Shown here: one piece after another, positions 33,537-45,282 of the stretch
How positions within the stretch are numbered: the first letter of the stretch is position 1
Layout: every line of letters starts with the position of its first letter
DNA from: Linanthus parryae
Taxonomy: Eukaryota; Streptophyta; Magnoliopsida; Ericales; Polemoniaceae
Direction: 5' to 3'
Assembly (NCBI GenBank): GCA_023055425.1
Contig: JALGPY010000001.1
Coordinates: forward strand, 30,555,001-30,619,000
DNA length: 64,000 nt
Translations under genes and position numbers: made by a program
Notes under the pieces: generated by a model
The model's input: only the letters and a program-made list of their open reading frames with translations
Databases searched by the model: none
What the model was told of the DNA's origin: nothing

Positions 33537-35642
33537 ATGAGCTCTTCAAAGGGAGAAATCCAAACATCATACTTCAGACCCTTTGGTTGCACATGCTATG
33601 TCCACAACAATGGTAAGGACAACTTGGGTAAGTTTGATGCTAGAAGTGATGAAGGTATATTTCTTAGTTACTCTCTTACTAGTGAAGCTTATAGAATTTA
33701 TTATAAAATAACCAAGCTGGTTGAAGAAAGTATTCATGTTATTTTTTATGAAAGCTATGACGATTCTTTGAGTGAAAGTTTTGCAGACTTGAATAAGAAC
33801 AAGAACGAATCAGAAGAAGAAGCTGAGAACTCTCTTGGTTTCAAATAAGGTTTAGAAGGAAAAAGAAGCAATTTTCAAGACCTTGAAAATAGAGATCAAA
33901 GCCTTGACAAAGATGATCAGAAAGAGATGAATGATCAAGCCACTACTTCAAAACCAGAGAAGATATATGGAGAGCCTGAACCATGTTCTCCAAAAAAGAG
34001 ATTCAAATATCTTTCATCTCATCCAGCTGAAAATATCATCTCTGACCCAACCACTGGTACACAAACAAGGTCACAGTTGAAGAATCTATTTGCCTTCAAT
34101 GCTTTCATTTCTCTTGTAGAACCCAAAACTGTAAAGGAAGCTTTACAAGAAGCAGACAGGATTATAGCTATGCAAACTGAACTCACTGAGTTTGAAAGAA
34201 ACAAGGTGTGGAATCTAGTTCCTCCACCTACAAACCAGTCTGTCATTGGTACCAGATGGGTGTTCAGAAACAAATTGGATGAGAATGGCAAGGTGATCAG
34301 AAACAAAGCAACGTTAGTTGCTCAAGGTTACAATCAAGAAGAAGCTATTGATTATGAGGAAACCTTTGCTCCAGTTGCCAGGTTAGAAGCAATTAGAATT
34401 CCGCTTGCATTTGTATCTTTCAAAAATATGAAACTATTTCAAATGGATGTAAAATGTGAATTTCTTAATGGCTACTTACAAGAAGAAGTTTATGTTGCAC
34501 AACCTCCTGGTTTTAAAAGTGATAAGTTTCCAGATCATATTTATAAAATTGACAAAGCTCTTTATGGTTTGAAACAAGCTCCAAGGGCTTGGTATGAAAT
34601 ATTGTCAAAGTTTCTGCTTGAAAATGATTTCAAAAGAGGATTGGTAGACAAGACCCTTTTCATAAAGACTCATGAGAAATATTTACTTGTAGTTCAGATT
34701 TATGTTGATGATATTCTATTTGGAGCTACTGATGATATTCTATGAAAAGAATTCTCAAGTCTTATGAGCAGGGAATTTGAAATGAGTATGATGGGAGAGT
34801 TGAGCTTCTTCCTTGGACTTCAAATACATCAATTTAAGAAGGAATCTTTCTGCATCAAAGCAAGTACACTAGGGACTTGCTGAACAAGTACAACAAGTCT
34901 CAATCCAAAGAGATCAAGACTCCAATTAGTTCTAGACTGTCTTTATATAAATATGCATTTGGTAAGAGTCTCAATGTGAAAGAGTATAGAGGTATGATTG
35001 GATCATTGATATACCTTACTGCTAGTAGACCAGATATCATGTTCAGTGTATGTATGTGTGCAAGATTTCAAGCTGATCCAAAGGAATCACACTTAACTGA
35101 TGTGAAGAGAATATTCAGATATCTCAATGGTACCAAAGCCGTATCCAAGACATTCTAACTTCTCTTTGTATGGATTCTCAGATGCTGACTTTGCAGGTTA
35201 CAAAGTTAATAGGAAAATCACTTATGGAACTTGCCAATTTATTGGATCATCTCTGATCAGTTGGCACTCCAAGAAACAAAACTTAGTTGCTTTATCAACA
35301 GCTGAAGCTGAATATATATTTGATGGAGCATGTTGTTCACAAGTATTATGGATTGCTCAACAATTGAGGGATCTTGGATTTGATTTCAGAAGTATTCCCA
35401 TCAAGTGTGATAACACCAGTGCAATATCTATCACAAAGAATCCAGTACAGTATTCAAGAACCAAGCATATTGATGTCAGGCATCATTTCATCAGAGATCA
35501 TGCTGAGAAATGTGATATTGTTCTTGAATTTGTTTCTACTAACATGCAACTTGCAGATATCTTCACTAAACCATTTCCAGATGAAAGATTCTCAGCTCTA
35601 AGACTGGAATTAGGCATGCTAAATAAGGATGCATTGGTTTAG
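33537..35642 (+). pseudogene. Sirevirus B reverse transcriptase-RNase H
   Basis: Integrase C-terminal part 33537-33848 (ASTSYFRPFGCTCYVHNNGK-type block). RT 33927-34745: [54 protein letters not shown] and [12 protein letters not shown], then TGA. The rest of RT is in other frames (EYRGMIGSLIYLTASRPDIM). RNase H 35127-35642: FSDADFAGYKV, ALSTAEAEYIFDGACCSQ and LADIFTKPFPDERF, ending in TAG at 35640-35642. RT active-site Asp pair and RNase H residues remain but are not in one frame. Confidence 0.9.
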
Positions 35643-36087
35643 GGGGAGCATCAGGTAAGGAAGGTAAGTTATTATATGTTTCTAAGGTTTGAACTGATTT
35701 TTAAAGCCTTGAAAATCTATTCAAAGCTTTGGTCTTATGTGTTACAGCTTAATTGCATTTCAATACTTTCAAAGCCTTGAAAATAAGTCTGATAACTGAT
35801 TAGTGAATAAGTCTTGGATCATTTAGTATTGCGTGCTATCTTTGTAGATATTTTCTCAAGATTGCCCCTACTTTTTTCAAAATTGATTTTCAGCCAAATA
35901 TAGTATTAAATAATTTATTTCCAACAGCTTCAAAGATTTGAACCTTTGTTGATCATTACAGATTTTTAAAGATCCGAAAAATATTGCGGTTTCCATTTCA
36001 AATACAAACTCTATGAGTATTTATCTCCTTCTCGTCTCCTTCACTCCGTATCAAATTCACCTCTCTCTATTCTTCACCCAAACCCTA
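35643..36087 (+). other. Sirevirus B spacer between pol and third ORF
   Basis: Non-coding. Begins with a PPT-like GGGGGAG right after the pol stop and holds palindrome copies near 35700, 35722, 35768 and 35930. Confidence 0.6.
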
Positions 36088-36746
36088 ATGAGCACTAAAA
36101 GAGCCTCAGACAGAATCAAGATGGGCGGAGGATCAAAACCTAGCTCTAAGAAGAAGAGAAAGATAGCTGAAGAAAAGGTTCTAACTATCAGTGAAGACTC
36201 AGAGTCAAAAAGCTTTACTGATGAAGAACAGGAGTCTTCACCACCCAAGAAGATGGTGAAAAAGGACCATATTCCTGAAAATGGAAAGAAAAAACAGACT
36301 GCAGTATCTTCACGAGAGAAACGTAAGGTAATCCATATTGGAAGACCTAGGATAGACAAGAAAAAGATAGACACAGGGTTCAAAGGAAAAGGAAAAGAAA
36401 TTCTCATTCCAGACTCAGACACTACTTCAGGATCCTATGGAGTATACACTGTGTCCAAAAAGGGAGACATGAGAAGGATCCGTTAAAGTCTGTAACTGCA
36501 TCAAATACAGGAAAGAAGGATCACAAAATTCCCTCTGCACAACAGAAAAGGATGGCTGTGAAGAAGAAAGTAAAGCATGAAAGAAAAGCTTTTGAAGGAC
36601 TCACCTTCTTGTTCAACAGTGTTATAGAGAAGATCAGTTCTTTCATTGAGGAACTAGATGTGGTTTCACAAGAAGTCCAAGACACTGATGAAGATAGTGA
36701 GGAAGAAGAGGGAGATCAGGATGGAGATGAAGACCCAACCCCTTAA
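36088..36746 (+). pseudogene. Sirevirus B third ORF, core deleted
   Basis: ATG at 36088 (MSTKRASDRIKMGGGSKPSS) followed by a Lys/Arg/Ser-rich N-terminus, stop at 36484-36486, then the acidic tail (VSQEVQDTDEDSEEEEGDQD) ending TAA at 36744-36746. About 660 bp against about 1.9 kb in Sirevirus C. The conserved middle seen in A and C (YPRLTRLF to LPYANLLPLF) is absent. The N-terminus contains a basic run (KPSSKKKRKIAEEK) that could act as a nuclear localisation signal; inferred only. Confidence 0.7.
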
Positions 36747-36849
36747 TCCTGCCTACTCTTTCTTTCCCATTCTTTCTTTTCAAGTCTTTTATTTGTCAAA
36801 ATTTTCCAGACACTGATCCAACATCTTCTCATTCTTTTTTATGAAAGTC

Positions 36850-36862
36850 AAAAGGGGGAGAA
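36850..36862 (+). other. Secondary polypurine tract (Sirevirus B)
   Basis: AAAAGGGGGAGAA, about 215 bp before the main PPT, same place as in A and C. Confidence 0.6.
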
Positions 36863-37063
36863 CAATTAGGTTGTTTTTTCTTTTATTTCTGTTTAGATGA
36901 CCTATCTTTTGGTCAGTAGGATTTTCTGCAACTTACTTGAAGCTTTTGCTTTTGTTCTTTAATAAGTTGGATCTTTTGGGATTATTGTGTTATTATTATT
37001 GTGTGCTAATCAGTATTTTTTGCAGAAACTGAGAATCAAACAGTTGAGGTTTTGTCTTTCATC

Positions 37064-37074
37064 AAGGGGGAGAT
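37064..37074 (+). other. Polypurine tract of Sirevirus B
   Basis: AAGGGGGAGAT immediately before the 3' LTR. Confidence 0.88.
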
Positions 37075-38689
37075 TGTAAGGTCACAGGTTTCAAGGCCTT
37101 GAACCAGTTTTCAAAGCCTTGAATCAGATTTCACAGGTTCAAGGCCTTGAACCAGGATTCAAAACCTTGAAACTGTCTGACCTGCATACATGTTCTGAGG
37201 GGGAGTTTCTCTAAACTCTTTTGATCTAAATCAATCCCTCTCACCCCTGTACTTGATGTGTTATTATTTTATGATTAAAGAAAAACTTCTTTGATATAAA
37301 TTACATGTTTAATCCATCATTTTGACTCAGTTTTGGAGAGAATATTTATTTCCTAAATATGCAGGATTTGTTTCCTTAACTGACTTTTGCAGGAAGGAAA
37401 TCACTTAGTGAAGACTAGAGTATTAACCGTCCCCGAGGGCACTATTCCTAAATTGGATATTTTTTTAATTTAGAGGTGTTTTTTTTAAATGAATTTAGAG
37501 CTGTTATCCAAAAATTATATTTACAAATGTGGTGAAAAAAGAAATAAAAAAAAAAAAAACAATTTCCAAGTTAGGGATGTAATTGAGAAAAATCTCTCTC
37601 CTATTAGTTATGGATGTCCAAGGAGAGTGGGTAGTTAGGGATGTCCAAAGAGAGTGGGTAGTTAGAGATGTAATAAGTAGGTGAGATCTAATTGTGGGGA
37701 TGGAGTTGATTTAATCAAACAACTGAAAATTCAAAAGTTTGTTAAACCATGCTATTTTATAATATAGATGATAATGTGATCAATCATAGAATCATGAAAG
37801 CATCTCAGATTGTTTAAATACAAGATCAAAATAATATCTCTGAAGATTGTGATCAACTATCCGTTGGAGAAGGCTGTTAAAGAGAGTCAAAGCTGTTGCC
37901 TACAAAATAGGAAGTTGTTGCTGAAAATCTGGGAAGATTTGCAGAGCTTCAAACAGTATAAATGGAGCTCATTTTGAAGCAACAATACACAACACTTAAC
38001 GGGGAAAAAGAGAGACACAATTCTGGATTGAAAAGCATCAAAGAAGTTCATCACTCTCACAATCCAACTCACAGAAGTTCAATGCATTCTTTACTGCAGT
38101 TCTACACTCTAGTGTTCTTCTATATTGTGCTTTATTGGTAGATCATTTCTGTAATACTTCTATATTCCATTCTCAAGGATTTTTCAAGGTGAACAATAGA
38201 GAATTCTTAGTTAATCAGTTAGCTAGAGCAGGTACTAGATAGGTTAGAGAGAACCACAAGCTGTAACAATGTAAGGCAATTCTCTGTGCTTGAGATCTAG
38301 GGTTTAGCTTTTGATTAATAAGAATTGAGTTGAAAATCCTGCATGTATAAGATCCCTGAGGTAGAGACGTAGGTCCAAGTGTACTGAACTCTATAATTCC
38401 TTTGTCTCTTGCACTTACAGTTTCAGTTACATACTTAGTTCTGCTGCATTCAAACTTGTCTGTTTTCAAGGGTTTGAAACTATTTTCAAGGCCTTGAAAT
38501 GACTTGACTGTTTCATTGCAAATTGTATTTCTTTTCAAAGGCTTGAATTTGTGTTCAAGGGCTTGAACTCCTTTGCACTTGAACTAAAACACTTTTCCTC
38601 CACAAGTTTTGCAAAAAAATTGGCATACTCTATTCAACCCCCCTTCTAGAGTATTTGTGCTGCATATCCATCTGCATACTCCCCTTTCA
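37075..38689 (+). repeat. Sirevirus B 3' LTR (1615 bp incl. Helitron)
   Basis: TGTAAGGTCAC ... CCCCTTTCA. Without the 354-bp Helitron it is 1261 bp, close to the 1245-bp 5' LTR. The palindrome cluster at its start has four copies against three in the 5' LTR. Confidence 0.9.
37415..37768 (-). mobile_element. Non-autonomous Helitron (354 bp)
   Basis: The minus strand begins TCTATATTATAAAATAG and ends GGACGGTTAATACTCTAG, fitting 5'-TC ... CTRR-3' (CTAG). It lies between host A (37414) and T (37769), the known A/T Helitron target, with no target duplication. The 5' LTR has the uninterrupted site, so both ends are exact. A GC-rich segment (CCCTCGGGG) stands about 12 bases before the CTAG end, where a short hairpin is usual. 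Contains a ~30-bp near-duplication (GAGAGTGGGTAGTTAG). No coding capacity. Confidence 0.88.
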
Positions 38690-38694
38690 GATCG

Positions 38695-39200
38695 GTTCGT
38701 GGACGAGAATACTTGAGCCAAGAGTTTGACGACTATCTTAGAGAGTGTGGGATCGTTTCCCAACTCACTCCACCCGGAACGCCTACAGTTAAATCGCGTG
38801 TCCGAGAGGAGGAATCGAACACTATTGGATATGGTTCGATATATTATGTGTCAAACTGATCTTCCATTATCATTTTGGGGTTATTCTATATTAAGTGAAG
38901 CTTTCACCATTAACCGTGTTCCATCTAAATCAGTCATGAAGACACCGCATGAGATGTGGAGTGGGAGGCGTCCTACACTGTCGTTCATGAAGATTTGGGG
39001 CTCTAATGTCTATGTAAACCGTTTATAATAAGACAAACTAGGGCCCAATTCAGATAAGTGTAAGTTTGTGGGGTACCCTAAGGAATCTAAGGGCTACTAT
39101 TTCTACAATCCAACCGAGAACAAAGTGTTTGTTTCTCGGTCCGGAGTGTTTCTCGAAAGAGAGCTTGTCTCTAAATAAGTAAGTGGGAGGACTATAGAAC
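38695..39200 (+). pseudogene. Copia-2 integrase, continuation after Sirevirus B
   Basis: Resumes with RGREYLSQEFDDYLRECG, then RRNRTLLDMVRYIMCQTDLP and INRVPSKSVMKTPHEMWSGR (38726-39028). These are copia integrase C-terminal blocks, and the catalytic Glu region is garbled (expected NGVSERRNRTLLDM). Stops at 39026 and later. Confidence 0.85.
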
Positions 39201-40957
39201 CTTAAGAGGTTCAAGAACCACAAAGCACTGATCCTTCTATGGAAGCAGGAACCACAAATGGTTGTGGAGCAACCTGTTCAAGCAGCACAAGAGCTTCATA
39301 AATCTAGTAGAGTGCGCCAGGAGCCAATGAGGTATGAACTTCTCGTAACTGATTCTGGTGACACGATGCTCATGGATGATGAGCATACTACCTATGAAGA
39401 GGCCATGAAAGGACCAGACTCTCAGAAGTGGCTTGAAGCCCTGAGATCAGAGATGGAATCCATGTATACCAACAAAGTATGGACTTTTGTGGAACCACCC
39501 GAAGGGGCGCGACCCATAGGGTGCAAGTGGTTCATCAAGAAGAAGACATGGATGGTAGTGTGATTACCTATAAGGGCCGATTGGTGGCTAAAGGATTCAG
39601 ACAGATTCATGGTATTGACTATGATGAAACATTTTCACCAGTCGCTATGACCAAATCCATCCGAATCCTACTTGCTAATGCAGCATACTACGACTATGAG
39701 ATTTGGCAGATGGATGTCAAAACAGCATTCCTTTGTGGGAATCTCCTCGAGGACGTGTAATACAACCAGAGGGTTTTGAAGATCCAAAGCAAGCCAACAA
39801 AGTTTGTAAGCTGCAACGATCCATTTATGGGTTGAAGCAAGCTTCTAGGAGTTGGAATCGACGTTTTGATGAAGTAGTCAAAGAGTTTGGCTTCATCAGA
39901 AACGAAGATGAGTCTTGTGTCTACAAGAAGGCTAGTGGGAGCTCTGTTGCTTTTATGGTCTTGTATGTGGACGACATACTGCTCGTTGGAAACGACATTC
40001 CCATGCTACAATCTATTAAAGATTGGCTAGGAAAGTTTTTCTCAATGAAGGACTTAGGGGAAGTAGCCTATATACTTGGTATCAAGATCTATAGAGATAG
40101 ATCTAGAAGACTGCTAGGCCTAAGTCAGAGTACATATATAGGCAAGGTGTTGAAGCGGTTCAACATGCAAGATTCCAAGAAGGGATTCTTTCCCACGTCA
40201 CATGGAATCACTCTTTCGAAGAGTGATTGTCCTTCCAATGAGATTGAGAAGGGACACATGAGTAGGATTCCCTATGCCTCAGCCATAGGATCTATCATGT
40301 ATGCCATGTTATGTAATAGACCATATGTGTCATATGCCTTGAGTATGACAAGCAGATATCGGTCCAATCCAGGTGAGAGTCACTGGATTGCAGTCAAGAA
40401 CATCCTAAATTACTGGAGAAGAACTAAGGATGTTTTCTTGATATTTGGTGGTGAGGAAGAGTTGCGTGTAAAGGGTTACACGAATGCAATATTCCAAACT
40501 GACAGAGATGATTTCACATCACAATCGGGATATGTGTTTTGCCTGAATGGAGCAGCGGTGAGCTGGAAGAGTTCCAAGCAAGAGACGGTAGCTGATTCTA
40601 CAACAGAGGCTGAGTACATTGCTGCGAATGGCGCAACAAAGGAAGCTGTTTGGATTAGGAAATTTGTTTCTGAAACTTGGTGTGGTTCCTAGCATTGCGC
40701 ATCTAGTAGAGTTTTATTGTGACAACACTGGGGCGATCGCGCAATCAAAGGAGCCCCGGTCACACCAGAGATCCAAACACGTGCTCAGGAAGTTCCATCT
40801 TATTCGAGAGAGGAGACGTTCGGATATGCAAGATTCCTACAGATGAGAATTTTTCAGATCGACTTACAAAGCCGCTTGTTCAGCGCAAGCATGAAGGGCA
40901 CACTAGGATCATTGCCATACTGGATGCATCATATTGGCTCTAGTGCAAGTGGGATAC
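39201..40957 (+). pseudogene. Copia-2 reverse transcriptase-RNase H
   Basis: Overlapping frames 39258-39563, 39479-39760 and 39703-40692 together read copia RT: MYTNKVWTFVEPPEGARPIG, GRLVAKGFRQIHGIDYDETF, IWQMDVKTAFLCGN, SIYGLKQASRSWN and VLYVDDILLVGND (about 39960). RNase H follows (GYVFCLNGAAVSWKSSKQET, ADSTTEAEYIAANGA), then a frame change near 40690 into QRSKHVLRKFHLIRE. Two frameshifts at least, near 39545 and 39755. CTAGTGCAAGTGGGA before 40958 is the PPT region. Confidence 0.9.
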
Positions 40958-42366
40958 TGTTGGAATAGATTCCCTAGAGGCAATCTAGTTTAGTACGAAC
41001 TTATTTTGGCTAGAATATTCATTGTATTATTTATTGGATATTTATAATGAAGTACTTAAATTTAAAATTGTGTTGTTTATCTTAAATATACCTAGTATAT
41101 TATAATTATTAAATGGGACAATCATCTATAGACTATTATGGGGTTGGATTGATATGGAGATATCATGATCCAACACATGGGTATGCATTAGGGCTAATGG
41201 CATACTGGATTGACCCATCTCCGAGAAGGCTACATATAAGTTATGTAAAGGTCACAAGCGCTTCTCGTGGTGACAATGGTATTTTCATCCTTAGACTTGA
41301 AGTCACTAGATTGTCTAGTTGTGGATTATTGTTATTTTGGTAGCGTCAAACGCTACACCGTGACTGGGTAGCTATAAAGGCGTGTATCAGATACAATAAG
41401 AAGCAAGCATAGAGACCGTGGAAACGTAGATAGAATTTGTCCCCCCCCCCCACATAACGGAAGAAAATATTCTAGGCCACTAGAGGGATAGTGCTTATGG
41501 AATGTCTGGCCAGACTCAAATAAATCAATATGGGATATTGATGTTATTTGCACGAATAAGGCTATTCCCCGGACCGAGAAAATATGGATTGATATACGAG
41601 TGTGACTTGTATGTCTCGTGTCCAATCTGGATATGGAGACGAACGAATGAGAAAATTTCTTGCACAAGGTTTGTCGGATGACTATTCTATTAGTTGGCTA
41701 GAATGGATGTCTTGCTAGAGACCGCTCCATATTAGCAAATTGTTTCTACCAGCTAGATAGTACTTATGGGGTCACACGCCCAATAGGGTTGAACTAGATT
41801 TTGGGTATTAATGAATATGATTAATTAATTGGAATGATCACTATGCAACACCTTGCAAACTTAGTAGGACTCATATGCAAGGAAGGTACTAATCCGAATT
41901 CATGTAGGATTAGGAAGGGCCTTTAGGTAGTTGACAAGGAGTTGTTGGACCAGATAAAGGATGCTCCTAGCTTCCTTCCCATACTAATGTTCATAGCATA
42001 AGTTGAGTGGGAAGGAAACAAAAGAGAGAGATAAATACCACAAGGAGGCCGAAGCCCCCTTGCGTCCGCCCGTCCCCGTCGAAGAGAGGTCGAGCCCTCT
42101 CTTTGATCCTCGTTGCGTGATTTCTTCTTCCTATTCCTCCGATCAAAGCTAGAAAAAAGGATTAGGAAGATCTAGAAATCAAACCTAGGCGTGGATCAAC
42201 CATAGAGACGTGACACAATTCACGTTACAAGTCATCACAGGAGATCTCTTTGGTGTGTTACTTGTTTCTTCCTTTACCATCGTTGTGATTCTCTTCATGT
42301 GATCCTTCGAGGGTCTTGAATGGATAATTCTTTCTTCCGCTGTGTATCCATGATCAAAACCCTACA
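40958..42366 (+). repeat. Copia-2 3' LTR (1409 bp)
   Basis: TGTTGGAATAG ... CCTACA, followed by TSD CTCAC. Has a C10 run at 41443-41452 and lacks the TATA box present in the 5' LTR. Confidence 0.9.
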
Positions 42367-42371
42367 CTCAC

Positions 42372-42700
42372 CAAGTATGAGACTTCGGCAAGTAGACCCT
42401 CTCTCACCCTACCTTTTTATTATATACCTCCAAACATTATCATCTCATCTGCAAGCTCAGCAATATGCTAATACCATTCCGGGTTTACAGTTATCGCGAA
42501 ATGCTTTCCCAGTCTCACATATTCTCTTTGCAGATGATTGTCTCCTTTTATTCAAGCCTACTTTGGCCAGCTGCAACCATCTTGCTACAATATTGGATGG
42601 TTTTGGTCGGGTATCAGGTCACGAAAAATCCCACTTTTACTTTAGCCCCAACATACCAACTATGTTGGCTCAACCATTCATGAACTTCGTTGGCCCTATA
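42372..42700 (+). pseudogene. LINE-A RT fragment 2 (catalytic)
   Basis: Continues the frame of fragment 1: RLRQVDPLSPYLFIIYLQTL (canonical RQGDPLSP, Gly to Val), SHILFADDCLLLFKPT with the FADD active site near 42530, then FGRVSGHEKSHFYFSPNIPT. It stops at the solo-LTR insertion after FMNFVGPI and continues at 45659 with PINKSAFYLGLPLGES in the same frame. Confidence 0.88.
42696..42700 (+). repeat. TSD CTATA of first solo LTR
   Basis: CTATA at 42696-42700 and 45654-45658 flank the solo LTR exactly. Confidence 0.85.
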
Positions 42701-43254
42701 TGCAACCCCCTTATCCGGCTCGGGACAAGAACGGGAGGGTAATGCTTCATAGAAGCGGCAGAGATCAAAAGCAATATAATACACAACACATATTTATAAC
42801 ACTAAACAACTACATTAAACTTCAAGTCATACACACTAGCTGATTACTATTACACATTAATTAACTAACATTACTATATGAACTACTGGTGACATTCACA
42901 GACTAAGTGAGTCTCGCGCGCTTCTATTCCAAGATACTAAGATCCTAGACCTGCGGTGGGAAGGAAACAGGAACCGCAGTTTTTGAAAGTCAGCAAAAAT
43001 ACTGAGCGAGATACGTCTTAGCCTTTAAAAACAGGAAAGATGATGTAGCTTGCTGTTTACCAAGTTAAATAAAATAGTAACAGGATATGAGTAAAAACAA
43101 TATCAGAGTTTGTAGCATCATAAACAACAGATTTAATCGATTTACTAATGGCAATAACCGAAGTTTTGAACGCTTCCAATTTAAATCATTCACAAGTGCC
43201 AGTTTTCAAATATAGAATCAAATGAGCCAATTATTATGCATAGTAATCGGATAA

Positions 43255-43663
43255 TGGTCAACAAAGGACCTCCAAATAGTAATGGTCAACAAAGGACCTC
43301 CCAAATGTTAATGGTCAACAAAGGACCTCCCAAGTGTTAATGGTCAACAAAGGACCTCCCAAGTGTTAATGGTCAACAAAGGACCTCCCAAGTGTTAATG
43401 GTCAACAAAGGACCTCCCAAATGTTAATGGTCAACAAAGGACCTCCCAAGTGTTAATGGTCAACAAAGGACCTCCCAAGTGTTAAGGGTCTACAAAGGAC
43501 CTCCCAAATGTTAATGGTCAACAAAGGACCTCCCAAATGTTAATGGTCAACAAAGGACCTCCCAAATATTAATGGTCAACAAAGGACCTCTCAAGTGTTA
43601 ATGGTCAACAAAGGAACTCTCAAATGTTAATGGTCTAAAAAGGACCTCCCAAATAGTAACGGA
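43255..43663. repeat. 29-bp tandem repeat, about 14 copies
   Basis: Unit GGTCAACAAAGGACCTCCCA plus AGTGTTAAT with small variants (AAATGTTAAT, one GGTCTAC unit). Very regular spacing of 29. Each unit contains GGTCAAC, i.e. TTGACC on the minus strand, a W-box-like core. Confidence 0.92.
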
Positions 43664-45276
43664 TTCGGGTACGTGCGATATTCCACTTTACGTTTTTTTG
43701 TATTATTATTTTTTTTGACAGTTTCAAAGAAAATATTTCGAACGTAATCATATTTGAGTAAAGCAGGTATATTACAAATCCCATTTTGAGACATGACATA
43801 AAATTATGTTTTGACACGAAGGAAGCAAGGCACACGAGGCTAGGCATGTAACTCACCCTAAGTCGAGATAGCAATTAGGCCGTAGTAGTCCTTACGGGTT
43901 GCTGACGTAGCCTTCGACTACGAATCCATCGCCTACAACGTACAAGTCTCTAATCACAATGATGCTACTTCCAAGTAAAATAATGCATGGAAGTTTATCT
44001 AGGTCGGGCACTAAGCCCATCCAAATTATCCTAATAAATCGGTTTCAAGTGGCATATTCATGTGGAATACAAGTTCTACATGAATATCATTCAAAGTGTC
44101 ACTAATGCAAATATAATGATGGTCACATGTCAAAATAAGTCCAACAAAATATTTAGAAATTCCAAATTTCAAGTTTTCTAAAACATGTGAAACTACAATT
44201 CTGGACAAAATTGTAGCTCTGACTTTAGAGACACATTTACCATATCAAAGAATCTCCTAAAATCATGTAATTAATTTATGATGAACCTAAATGCGTCTAA
44301 TTTCATAAAAATTAAGAAAATCATGCATAGCTCTTATAAAAATCAAGTTAATAAAATAACAAACACTGCTGTGCAGAGAAGTGTTTGGCAAAAACGTTCA
44401 GCTTTGAAGGACAATTACGACAACTTGGAGAATAGAAATGATGCTCATCTTCTCCAGAATTAACCCTCAGTGTGTCTAGTTAAAACACAAGAAAGATGAG
44501 GTTACAAAAAATTCTGAAAAGAGGGTTTTTAGAGAAAATGGAAAAACTGGTCCAGAAACAAAGTTTAAAAAAACATGTAACTTTGAATGAGCTTATCTCC
44601 GTAACCACAAAGGCTATGCAGTTGATTTTTATTTTTATTTTTTCCTCAAAATGACACTCTCTGAGTCTAGACAAAATGGTCAGATTGTAACAACATGCAA
44701 TTTTACCTAGAACACTCAAAACATGATCAAATTAATTCTATGATACATGCAAATGAAAATAACTTGAAATATTCCTAGATAATACCAATTAGACATGAAA
44801 TAAGAGCTTCACGTCAAATATTTGGAAAATCATGTGTGGGATTTGAGGAATTCGTGCTCAAAAGTTACAATTCAAGACCCAAAACACACATGCAAACAAA
44901 GATCAAGTAATTTCCTATCATGAACAAGAACTATCAACATGATGAGTAGAATATATATAAAAAAAAAAAGAAGTTGATGCTTACATTAGAGCCTAGAGAG
45001 CTTGAATTCTTAAAGTATATGAAGAAAATAACTCTCCAAAGGGTAACTATGGTCTTGGACTCAATTTTTTCATCATTTGAAAGGTGAAAATGAAGTTTTG
45101 GGGTTGTTTTGTGAGGGTCAACCCCCAAATCCGAGTGGAGTTTGATGAGAGAGGAGAGAGCTTCTTTGGTGTTCTTGAATGAAAGAAAAAGTAGAAAAGA
45201 AGAGATGATGATGATGCATAGAGAGTGGGAGGTTGTGTGGGAGGTTGTGTGGGAGTTGTGGAGTGATGGGTGTGAG

Positions 45277-45282
45277 TATATA
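45277..45282 (-). promoter_or_regulatory. TATA box candidate in solo LTR
   Basis: The minus strand reads CACTATATACTCAC, about 370 bp into the LTR, followed by a pyrimidine/CA-rich leader. Supports the minus orientation. Confidence 0.45.

Larger units (their letters stand above)
29310..38689 (+). mobile_element. Sirevirus B (copia, SIRE lineage) nested in Copia-2
   Basis: 9.38 kb with both LTRs, PBS, extended gag with coiled coil, protease, integrase, RT, RNase H, a third ORF after pol, and multiple polypurine tracts. Lineage call rests on the RNase H text LISWHSKKQNLVALSTAEAE, CCSQVLWIAQQLRDLG and HHFIRDH, on YVDDILFGA, on the late ORF and on the PPT. Carries a Helitron in the 3' LTR. Stops and frameshifts throughout. 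Confidence 0.92.
24636..42366 (+). mobile_element. Copia-2: Ty1/copia LTR retrotransposon containing Sirevirus B
   Basis: LTRs at 24636-26023 and 40958-42366, perfect 5-bp TSD CTCAC, initiator-Met PBS, and gag-protease-integrase-RT-RNase H order typical of copia. Sirevirus B (29310-38689) interrupts integrase. Without it the element is about 8.35 kb. The RNase H end (QRSKHVLRKFHLIRE) suggests a Tork/TAR-like copia clade, but the clade is not certain. Gag, integrase and RT carry stops. Confidence 0.92.

Noticed and set aside
43255..43663. Regular 29-bp array as a CRISPR-like array
   Set aside because: Units are head-to-tail with no spacers, and the context is a plant LTR; it is an ordinary tandem repeat.
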